Shown here: positions 9,701-21,700 of the stretch, in pieces | Layout of the letters: each line of letters starts with the position of its first letter | How positions within the stretch are numbered: the first letter of the stretch is position 1 | Assembly: GCF_001428865.1 (NCBI RefSeq) | Contig: NZ_LMIV01000001.1 | Coordinates: 739,776 to 803,775, forward strand | Direction: 5' to 3' | DNA: 64,000 bases | Source of the DNA: Sphingomonas sp. Root241 | GTDB lineage: Bacteria > Pseudomonadota > Alphaproteobacteria > Sphingomonadales > Sphingomonadaceae | Notes under the pieces: generated by a model | The model's input: only the letters and a program-made list of their open reading frames with translations | Told to the model about the DNA's origin: nothing | Databases searched by the model: none | Position numbers and translations under genes: made by a program

Positions 9701-12700
9701 CGCTAGCCAACGACACCAACAATTACACCGGAATCACGACCGTCGCCGGCGGCATATTGTCGGTCGACACGCTGGCCAATGGGGGCCTGGTGAGCGGGAT
9801 CGGCGCGTCCAGCAGCGCGTCGGGCAATCTGGTCCTAACGAGTAGCGGCACGCTGCAATATACCGGCGCGACGGTTTCGAGCGACCGCGGTTTCACGCTT
9901 GGCCCTGCGGTCGGCAACAGCGGCGTAATCGATGTCGCCAATGGGGCTTCGACGCTGACGCTGAGCGGCGCGGCGGTGGGCGGCGGTCAGCTCGTCAAGT
10001 CGGGCGCGGGCACTTTGACGTTGTGCGGCACCAACACCTACACCGGGGGCACGGTGGTCAGCGCCGGAACGCTGCGCGCCTGTTCCGCCCAATCCTTCGG
10101 CACCTCGGGAGTGACAATGGCCAACGTCGCCGGCGCGACGCTCGACCTCAATAATATCAACACGACGTTTAACTTCCTCCAGGGCGGCGGCACGACCGGC
10201 GGCAATGTTACCTTGGGCACGGCCACGCTGACGCTCAACGGTGGCAACGGCACCTATTCGGGCGCGATCAGCGGCACCGGCGGCGTGACGCGTCTCGGCG
10301 GGGGCAACCAGACGCTCGTCGGCTGCAACAACAGCTACACCGGCCCGACCATCATCAACGGCGGAATCATCAGCACCAATTGCCTGGCCAATGGCGGCGT
10401 CAACAGCGGGATCGGCGCATCGACGAGCGCGCCCGCCAATCTGCAGATCGGGGGCAGCGGTTGGCTGTCTTATACCGGCGGCAGCGTCACGACCAATCGC
10501 GGCATCCAGCTCATCGGCGGTTGGGGGCTCGTCGATGTGGCCAACGCCGCCACCACCCTGGAGTTCAGCGGAACGGCCACCGGTGTGGGAGGATTGTACA
10601 AGAACGGCCCCGGCACGCTGGTGATGAGCGGCAACAACACATACACCGCTGGAACCCACGTTCAGGGAGGTATCCTTCGGGCCGGCTCGGCGACGGCGTT
10701 CGGCACGGCTTACCTGCAGCTCGCCGACGTCGCCGGTGCAGTGCTCGACCTCAACGGGTTCAACATTACCACGAGCCAATTGCTCGGTGGAGGCAATACC
10801 GGCGGCAATGTCCAGCTCGGCTCTGGCACCCTGACGGTCACCTCGGGAGATTCGACCTTTGCGGGGATCATCACCGGCACCGGCAATTTCGTCAAATCCG
10901 GCGTAAACACGCAGTATCTTACCGGCTGCAACAGCAATTACACGGGCACCACCACCGTGAGCGGCGGTCAGGTGATCGTGCAATGCCTGACCAATGGCGG
11001 CGCCAACAGCTCGATCGGCGCGTCGAGCAACGCCGCCAGCAACCTCGTCGTCAACAATGCCCTGCTCACCTATATCGGCACCGGCAACAGCACCGACCGG
11101 CTGATGACCGTCGGCGGCTCGGCGCAGATACGCTCGTCCGGTACCGGCGCCCTCAATTTCACCAATACGGGCGCGCTCATCTTCGCGAGTCCGAACACTG
11201 CCCAAACGGTTGTCCTGGGCGGCACCAATGCTGGCAACAACAGCTTCGCGCTGCAGATCAACAACAATGGCGCCGGTGTCACCTCCTTCACCAAGGTCGA
11301 CGCCGGCACCTGGATCCTGACCAATCCGAACAGCGCCTATACCGGCGCCACCCAAATACTGGGCGGCGTGCTCGGCGTCGACAAACTGTCCAACGGCGGC
11401 ACCGGCAGCAGCATCGGCGCTTCGTCGAACGCCGCCTCGAACCTGATCATCGGCAGCGGTTCGACGCTGCGCTACACCGGCGTCGGCGACAGCACCGATC
11501 GGCGCTTCACTCTGGCCGTCGGATCGACCTTCATCGAATCCTCGGGCACCGGCGCGGTCAATTTCACGAATAACGGCGCGGTATCCTATTCGGGCACAGG
11601 CGCGCGCGTGATGGCGCTCGGCGGCACCAACACCGGCGATAACATCATGGGCGCGACGATCGGCGACCAGAACGCAGCCAACATCACGTCGCTCGCCAAG
11701 AACGATTCCGGCAAGTGGATCCTGACCGGCACCAACAGCTTTACCGGGCTGACCAACGTCAATGCCGGCACGCTGATCATCGGTAATGGCGGCACGGCCG
11801 GCTCGATCGTCAGCAGCACGATCAACAATGCCGGCGTGCTCGGCTTCAACCGGTCGAACACACTGACCATCGGCGGTAATATCCAGGGAACCGGCGTGGT
11901 CCAGCAACTCGGCACCGGCACCACGGTGCTGACCGGCACCAGCACCTATACCGGCGGGACGACCGTGGCGCAGGGCACGCTCCAGCTCGGCAATGGCGGG
12001 ACGACCGGCAGCATCGTCGGCAATGTCGTGAACAATGGTACGCTCGCGTTCAACCGGTCGAACATCTACAGCTTCGGCGGAACGATCTCGGGGAGCGGCA
12101 CGGTCAGCCAGATTGGCGCGGGCACGACGATCCTTACCGGCACCAACAGCTATTCGGGCGGCACCAGCATCACCGCCGGCACGCTCCAGGTGTCGAGCGA
12201 CGCCAATCTCGGCGCGGCGAGCGGCGGGCTGACCATCAATGGCGGGACGCTTAATACCACGGCGAGTTTCACGTCCGGCCGCGCTACCGCACTGGCGGGC
12301 GCGAGCACCTTCCTCACTGACCCCGGCACGACGCTGACCTTGGGCGGCGCGGTTTCGGGTCCGGGCACACTGACCAAGACCGGCACCGGCACGCTCACTC
12401 TGGCGGCGGACAACAGCTATACCGGCGGCACGACGATCACCGCAGGTACCCTGCAGGTCGGCAATGGCGGCGCGACCGGCAGCGTCCTCGGCAATGTCCT
12501 CAACAACGGCGCTTTGGTGTTCAACCGGTCCGGCACGCTCGCCATGGGTGGTACGATCATCGGCGGCGGATCCGTCACCCAGTCCGGTCCGGGCACGACG
12601 ATCCTCGCCGCCGCGAACACCTATGCCGGCCCGACAAGCGTCAATGCCGGAACGCTCCTCGTCAACGGCAACCAAGCTGGCGCGACCGGGCTCACGACCG

Positions 12701-15700
12701 TGGCCTCTGGCGCGACGCTGGGCGGCACCGGCACGATCGGCGGCGGCGGCGTGAGCGTTGCGGACGGCGGCACGCTGGCGGCGGGCAGCAATGGCGTCGG
12801 CGTGCTGGCGATCAACGGCAACCTCGCGCTCGGCAACGCGTCGCTGCTCGCCTTTGAGTTCGGCCAGGGGAACACGCCGGGTGGGCCGCTCAACGATCTC
12901 GTCAATGTCGGCGGCAACCTCACGCTCGATGGGACAGTCAACGTCACGCAGACGGCGGGCGGTAGCTTCGGCCCCGGCGTCTATCGCATGTTCAACTATG
13001 CGGGCACGCTGACCAATAACGGGCTCGCCATCGGCACGATGCCGCCGGGCAGCAATGTGTTCGTCCAGACCGCGGTCGCCAATCAGGTCAACCTGGCGAA
13101 CACGGCCGGCCTCACGCTCAATTTCTGGGACGGCGCGGGTCAGCCGAAGAACGACGGTGCGATCCAGGGCGGCAACGGGGTCTGGCGCCTCGGCGGCGGG
13201 GCCAATGACTGGACCGAGGTCAGCGGCATCGTGAACGCCGATTATGCGCAGAACAGCTTTGCGATCTTCCAGAGCACTGGCGGCACGGTCACCGTGGACA
13301 ACGGCGCCGGCAACGTCCTTGCCGCCGGCATGCAGTTCACGACCGACGGCTATACGATCGCCGGAGGGCCGCTGACGCTGACCGGCGCGGACGCCCTGGT
13401 GCGTGTCGGCGACGGCAGTCCGGCAGATCCGGGCCTCACCGCCACGGTCTCTGCCGAGCTCGCCGGCTCGGCACGGCTCGTCAAGGACCTCGGCGGCACG
13501 CTGGTGCTGACCGGCATCAATACGTACACCGGCGGCACTGCGGTCAATGGCGGCACGCTTCGTATCGCCGGCGACGCCAATCTCGGTGCGGCAAGCGGTG
13601 GCCTGAGTTTCAACGGCGGCACGCTCAACACCACCGCCACATTCACCTCCAACCGTGCCGCCGATCTCGCCGGTTCCGGCAGATTCCTTACCGACACCGG
13701 GACCAGCCTGACGCTCGGCGGGGTGATCTCGGGCGCGGGCGCGCTCAATAAGGGCGGCACGGGCACTCTCGTCCTGACGGCGGCGAACAATTATGCCGGC
13801 GGCACCACGATCAGCGCGGGCACGCTCCAGCTCGGCAACAGCGGCGCGACCGGCAGCATCGTCGGAGATGTCATCGATAATGGCGCGCTGGCGTTCAACC
13901 GGTCGGATGTCGCGACCTTCGCCGGCGCGGTCTCGGGTTCAGGAACGGTCAGCCAATCGGGCGCCGGCACCACCATCCTAACGGGGAGCAGCAGCTATAC
14001 CGGCGGCACGACGATCAGTGCGGGCACGCTCCAGATCGGCAACGGCGGCGCGACCGGCAGCATTGTCGGCGACGTCGTCGATAACGCCACCCTGGCCTTC
14101 AACCGATCGGACGCGGCGACCTTCGCCGGGCTGATCTCCGGGACCGGCGGCGTCAATCAGATCGGTGCAGGCACGACCACCTTGACCGGGAGCAACAGCT
14201 ATTCCGGCACGACGACGGTCGGCGCGGGCACGCTGCTGATCAATGGCGACCAGGCCGCGGCGACCGGGCCGACCGGCGTCGCCTCGGGTGCGACGCTCGG
14301 CGGCACCGGCACGATCGGCGGCGATGTCACGATCGCCGCAGGCGGCATCCTGGCACCGGGCGGCACTGCCGGTCCGGGTACCCTCGCGATCAACGGAAAC
14401 CTCGCGCTGGCGGGCGGCGCGACGCTCAACTATGATTTCGGCCAGGCGAACACGCCGGGCGGCGCGCTTAACGACCTGGTCAATGTCGGCGGCGACATCT
14501 CCCTCGACGGCACGCTCAACGTGACGACAAGCCCCGGCGGCACCTTCGGCCCGGGCATCTACCGGGTGATCAACTATGCCGGTACGCTGACCGACAATAG
14601 CCTGGCGATCGGCACCATCCCCGCAGGCACCGACTTCTATGTACAGACCTCGGTCGCCCATCAGGTCAACCTGATCAACACCGATGGTCTTGCGCTGCGC
14701 TTCTGGGACGGCGCCGCGGGCGGCCGCAACGACGGTATCATCACCGGCGGCGACGGCATTTGGCAGAACGTGTCGGGCAACGACAATTGGACGCTCGACG
14801 ACGCATCGATCAACGCGCCCTTCCTCGACAGCGCCTTTGCGATCTTCGGCGGCGCGGCCGGAACGGTCACGGTCGATCAGGGGCTCGGCGCGATCAACGT
14901 GGCGGGCATGCAGTTCGCGACCGACGGCTACCGGATCGAAGGCGATGCCCTCAATATCGTCGGGCCGCAGGCGATCGTCCGCGTAGGCGACGGCTCCGCG
15001 GCGGGGGCAGGCTATACGACCACCATCGCGTCGGTGCTGGCCGGTGCGGCGGAGCTGGTGAAGACGGACCTCGGCACGCTCGTCCTCACCGGCACGAACA
15101 GCTACACCGGCGGCACGCGGATCAATGCGGGCACGCTGCGGATATCCAGCGACGCCAATCTTGGCGACGCTGCAGGCGGGCTCAGCCTCGATGGCGGTAC
15201 CCTCAACACGACAGCGGATATCGCCGCGAACCGCGCGGCGAACCTGCTCGGCGCGGGAACCCTGCTCACCGACACGGGGACGACACTGACGCTGACCGGT
15301 CCGATCGCGGGCGCCGGCGGGTTCACCAAGGATGGTGCGGGCACGCTCGTGCTCACCGGCGCCAACAGCTATGCCGGCGCTACTGCGGTTGCTGCGGGCA
15401 GCCTGTTCGTGAACGGCGACCAGTCGGCGGCAACGGGCGCGATGAGCATCGCCTCGGGCGCGACGCTTGGCGGCTCGGGTATTATCGGCGGCAATGTGAT
15501 GCTTGCCGACGGCGCAACGCTGGCGGCCGGCACCAACAATGTCGGAACGCTCACCATCAATGGCGATCTCGCACTCGGGTCCGGCTCGGTGCTCGACTTC
15601 GCGTTCGGCCAGGCGAATGTCGCGGGCGGGGCGCTCAACGACCTCGTCAATGTGGGCGGCAATCTGACGCTGGCCGGCACGATCAACGTGTCGGTGCCGG

Positions 15701-18700
15701 CCGGCGGCAGCTTCGGTCCCGGCATCTTCCGCGTGTTCAACTATGGCGGCGCGCTTACCGATAACGGCCTGACGCTCGGCACGATGCCGGGCGGCAGCGC
15801 GGTGTCGGTGCAAACGGCGGTCGCGGGACAGGTCAATCTCGTCAACACTGCGGGCCTGACGTTGAGCTTCTGGGATGGCAATGCGGGTCCCAAGAATGAC
15901 GGCGCGGTCAATGGCGGCGACGGCGTGTGGCGCGTGGGCGGCGGCACCAACAACTGGACCGATCAGAACGGCACGGTGAACGCCGATTATGCCCAGAACA
16001 GCTTCGCGATCTTCTCGGGCCCAGCCGGCACGGTGAGCGTCAGCAATGTGGGCGGCGACGTCCTTGCTACGGGCATGCAGTTCGCAAGCGACGGCTATGT
16101 CGTCGACGGCGGCCCGCTGACGCTTACCGGCGCGCAGGCGATCGTGCAGGTCGGCGACGGCAGCGCAGGCGGTGCGGGCTATACCGCGACCATCGACGCG
16201 GAGCTCACCGGGGCGGCGGGCCTGACCAAGACCGATGCCGGCACGCTCGTGCTGACCGGTACCAACAGCTACACCGGCGGCACGACGATCAACGGCGGCA
16301 CGCTGCGGATCTCGGCCGACGTCAATCTCGGCGCGGCCGCGGGCGGGATCACGCTGGGCGGCGGCACGCTCAACACGACCGCTGACCTCACCTCGAGCCG
16401 CGCCGTCAACCTCGCCGGCGCGGGCACATTCCTCACCGACGGCGGCACGACGCTGACGCTGGACGGCGCGATCTCCGGCGCCGGGGCGCTGACCAAGCAG
16501 GGCGCCGGTTCGCTGGTCCTGACCGCGGACAGTGCCTATGGCGGCGGCACCACCATTGCCGCAGGCATGCTGCAGCTCGGCAATGGCGGTACGACCGGCA
16601 GCATCACGGGCGACATCGTCGACAACGGCGCGCTCCTGCTCAACCGCTCCGACAGCCTGACCCTTGCGGGCACCATCACCGGCAGCGGATCGGTCAGCCA
16701 GATCGGCTCGGGAACGACGATCCTCACTGGTGCCAACAGCTATGGCGGCGGCACCACGATCAGCGCGGGCATTCTCCAGCTCGGCGCCGGCGGAACGACG
16801 GGCAGCATCACCGGCGATGTGGTCGACAATGCCGCACTCGTCTTCGATCGCTCCGATCAGGTGACGTTCGCGAACGTCATCTCGGGCACCGGACGCGTCG
16901 AGCAGGCCGGCCCGGGCACCACGATCCTTACTGGCGCCAACACATATACCGGCGGCACCACGATCAGTGCGGGCACCCTGCAGCTTGGCAATGGCGGCAC
17001 GAGCGGCAGCATCGCGGGCGATGTGCTCGACAACGGGCTGTTGGTCTTGGACCGGTCGGACACAATGACCTTCGGCGGCACTATTTCCGGCGGTGGTGCG
17101 CTCATCCAGGTCGGTACCGGCACGACGATCCTGACCGGTGGCAACAGCTATACGGGCGCGACCAGTGTCACGGCAGGCACCCTCCTGATCGAGGGCGACC
17201 AGTCCGGCGCGACCGGGCTCACCAGTGTCGTCTCCGGTGCGACGCTCGGCGGCACGGGCATCGTCGGCGGCAATGTGAGCGTGGCCGATGGCGGCACGCT
17301 GGCGGCAGGCAGCAACGGCGTCGGTGCGTTGACGATCAACGGCAACCTCGTCCTCGGCAGCGGCTCGCAGCTTGCCTTCGAGTTCGGCCAGGCGAGTGTG
17401 TCGGGCGGTCCGCTCAACGATCTCGTCAATGTCGGCGGCAACCTGACCCTCGACGGCACGATCGACGTGACGCAAGCGCCGGGCGGCAGCTTCGGTCCGG
17501 GCGTCTACCGGGTCATCAATTATGCCGGCACGCTCACCGACAATGGCCTGACGGTCGGCAGCCTGCCGAGCGGGACCGCATTCGTCCAGACTGCGGTCGC
17601 GAACCAAGTCAACCTGGTCAACACCGCCGGCCTCACCCTCAACTTCTGGGATGGTGCGGCCGGACCCAAGAATGACGGCACCATTCAGGGCGGCAACGGC
17701 ATTTGGGTGCTGGGCGGCGGCGCGAACAATTGGACCGAGGTCAATGGTGCGGTCAACGCCGACTATGCCCAAGGCAGCTTCGCGATCTTCCAGGGCACCG
17801 GCGGGACCGTCACCGTCGACAACAGCGGGGGCAATGTTCTTTCGGCCGGTATGCAGTTCACCGTCGGCGGCTACACCATCGTGGGCCAACCGCTGACGCT
17901 GACCGGTGCCCAGGCGTTCGTCCGGGTCGGCGACGGCGGCGCGGGCGATGCCGCGATCACCACCACGGTCAGCAGCGTCCTCACCGGCTCGGCGCAGCTG
18001 GTCAAGGACATGGGCGGCACGCTCGTCCTGACCGGCGTTAACAGCTACATGGGCGGCACCGCGATCAACGGCGGCACGCTCAGCGTCTCGAGCGACGCCA
18101 ATCTCGGCGACGCGGCAAGCGGCCTCAGCTTCAACGGCGGCACGCTGCGCACCACCGGCACCTTCGGGTCCAACCGAGCCGTCACGCTTGGCGGTACGGG
18201 CACGTTCTTCACCCAAGGCGCGGGGCTCGTACTCGGCGGAATCGTCTCCGGCCCCGGCGCGCTCGTCAAGGACGGCGCCGGCACGCTCATCCTCCGAGCG
18301 GACCACAATTACACCGGAGGCACGACGATCACTGCCGGCCTGCTGCAGCTCGGCGAGGGCGGGACGACTGGAAGCATTCTGGGCAACGTCGTCAACAATG
18401 CCAGGTTTGCGGTCAATCGTTCGGACACGCTCACGCTGGCGGGCACTATCTCGGGCAGCGGTGAGCTACTCCAGACCGGCACAGGCACGACCATCCTCAC
18501 CGCCGCCAACAGCTACACCGGCGCGACGCGGGTGTCGGCGGGCACGCTGCTGATCAACGGCGACCAGTCGGCCGCGACGGGCCTCACGGCGGTTGCCGCG
18601 AACGCGACGCTCGGCGGCACCGGCACGCTCGGCGGGAACGTCCTGCTCGGCGACGGCACGCTCGCGCCCGGCACCGGCGGCCCGGGCACGCTCACGATCA

Positions 18701-21700
18701 ACGGCAACCTGTCGATGGGAGCGGGCGCGCACCTCGGCTTCGACTTCGGCGCGGCCAATGCACCGGGCAATCCGCTCAACGACGTGGTCAATGTCGGCGG
18801 CGACCTGACCCTCGACGGCACGATCGATGTCGCGGTCACGCCGGGCGGGGCATTCGACATCGGCCTCTACCGGATCGCCAACTATGCCGGCACGCTCACT
18901 GACAATGGCCTGGCAATCGGCACTCTGCCAGCCGGTTCCAACGTGTTCGTCCAGACTTCGGTCGCCAATCAGGTCAATTTGATCAACATGGCCTCCGCGC
19001 TGCTCAATTTCTGGGACGGCGCTGCCGGGCCCAAGTTCAACAATGCGGTCAACGGCGGCGGCGGCATCTGGCAGGCCGGTACGGGCAACGACAATTGGGC
19101 CGATGCCACCGGCGCGGTCAATGCCGGCTATGACGACGGCGCGTTCGCGATCTTCACCGGCACCCCCGGAACGGTCACGATCGACAACGCCCTGGGGGCG
19201 GTTACCGCATCTGGCCTCCAGTTCGCGACCGGTGGCTACACGGTCATCGGAGGCGACCTGACGCTCACCGGCCCGCAATCGGTGATCCGGGTCGGCGACG
19301 GCACCGCGGCGGGAGCCGGCTACACCGCGACCATCGGCAGCGCGATCATCGGCGCCACCCAGTTGGTCAAGACCGACGCCGGCACGCTCGTGCTGACCGG
19401 CACCAACAGCTACGCCGGCGGCACCGCGATCAACGGCGGCACTGTCCGCGTCTCGGCCGACGCCAATCTCGGCGCCGTCGCTGGCGGGCTGAGCCTCAAT
19501 GGCGGCACGCTCAATACCGGCGCGAACATGAGCTCGGCGCGCGCGATCGATCTGGCCGGAGCCGGCACGTTTCTCACCGACGCCGGCACCACTCTGAGCC
19601 TCGGCGGTGCGGTGACCGGAACAGGCGGGCTGATCAAGAGCGGAGGCGGCACGCTCGTGCTCTCGGGTGCCGGCAGCTACACGGGGACCACCGCGGTGGT
19701 CGCCGGTACGCTGCTCGTGAACGGCAATCAGAGCGGAGCGACCGGTGCCACCAGCGTCGCCTCGGGAGCGAGCCTTGGCGGCACGGGCACGATCGGCGGC
19801 AACGTCGCCCTCGCCGACGGCGCAACGCTGACTCCGGGCGCGGGCGGCGCGGGGACGCTCACGATCAACGGTGGCTTGTCGCTCGCGGCCGGCGTCACGC
19901 TCGCCTGGGAGTTCGGGCAGGCCAATGTGGCGGGCGGCGCGCTCAACGATCTCGTCGACGTCGGCGGCAACCTGGTTCTCGACGGCACGATCAACGTGAG
20001 CGTACCTGCGGGCGGCGCGTTCGACGTCGGCGTGTACCGCGTGTTCAACTATGGCGGCACGCTGACCGACAACGGCCTGACCTTGGGGGCGCTGCCCGCT
20101 GGCAGCGATGTCGATGTCCAGACTTCCGTCGCGGGCCAGGTGAACCTCGTCAATTCAGCGGGCCTCATGCTCAATTTCTGGGACGGCGCGGCTGGCCCCA
20201 AGAACAACGGGGTCATCAACGGCGGCAACGGCACCTGGCAGAACAGCACCGGCAACGACAATTGGACCAACACCAACGGGGCGGTGAACGCGCCTTATAG
20301 CGACGGTGCCTTCGCGGTGTTCGGCGGCACCGGCGGCACGGTGACGGTCGATAACGGCCTCGGCCAGGTGACGGCGGCCGGCATGCAGTTCGCGGCGAAC
20401 GGTTATACGCTCACCGGAAATCCCATCGCGCTGACGGGCCCGCAGTCGGTCGTCAGGGTCGGCGACGGCAGCGCGGCAGGTGCCGGGTTCACCGCCACGA
20501 TCAATTCCGCGCTCTCGGGCAGCACGCAGCTGGTCAAGACCGATGCGGGCACGCTCGTGCTCGGCGGCACCAACAGCTACACCGGCGGCACGCTGGTGAA
20601 CGGGGGCACGCTGCGAGTGTCGGCCGACGCCAATCTGGGCGCCGCTTCGGGCGGCGTGACACTTGACGGCGGCACGCTCGCGACCAGCGCGGACCTCACC
20701 AGCGGCCGCACGGTCACGCTGGCGGGAGCGGGAACGATCTCGACGGCCGACGCGACCACCTTCACCCTGGGTGGCTTGCTCTCTGGGCCCGGCGCGCTGA
20801 CCAAGGCGGGGTCGGGCTCGCTGCTTCTGACCGGCGACAACAGCGGCTATACCGGCGCCACTACCGTTTCGGCCGGCACGTTGGCGGTCACCGGCAGGCT
20901 GGGCAGCGCGGTCGCAGTCAATGCGGGGAGCCGGCTCGAAGGCACCGGTTCGGTCGGCGGCATCGCCAATGCCGGCATCGTCGCGCCGGGCCGCGACGGG
21001 TTCGGCACGCTGACGGCCGGCAGCTATGCCGGCTCGGGCGGCACGCTCGAGATCGAGGCGGCGCTCGGCGGCGACGGGTCGCAGGCCGACCGGCTGGTGA
21101 TCGCGGGCGGCACCTCGGGGACGACCGCGATCGACGTGCGCAACCGCGGCGGGCTCGGCGGACAGACGGTCGAGGGTATCAAGATCATCGACGTGACCGG
21201 TGGCACCTCGGCAGGCACCTTCACGCTCAACGGCGATTACAAGTTCGAGGGTAGCCCGGCGGTGATCGCAGGCGCGTTCGGCTACCGGCTGTTCCTGGGC
21301 GGGGTCTCGACGCCGGCCGATGGCGATTGGTACCTGCGCTCCAGCCTGCTCGATGCGCCCAACCAGCCTCAGACACCGCTCTACCAGCCCGGCGTGCCGC
21401 TCTACGAATCCTATACACAGACGCTGCAGACGCTCAATCGCCTACCCACGCTGCAGCAGCGGATCGGCAACCGGCAATGGGCCGGCTTCACCAATTCGGG
21501 CTTCGGCATCTGGGGCCGCATGGAAGCCAACCGTCATCGTACGGAACCGGCGGCGTCGACCACGGCTGCTGACCTCGACATCGACGACTGGATGCTCCAG
21601 TTGGGCGTCGATGCAGAGCTGATCGACGCCGACAGCGGTGCGCTCGTCTACGCCCTCACTGCGCGTTACGGGAAAGCCGACGCGCGTGTCCGCTCGCGCT

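Noticed and set aside
13978..18306. Very long open frame antisense to the adhesin (over 1400 codons), and another at 9835-12675
   Set aside because: Both are antisense to repetitive coding sequence with biased codons; the predicted proteins are Arg/Asp/Ala-rich without domains, and the adhesin frame has a full signal peptide, repeats and barrel.
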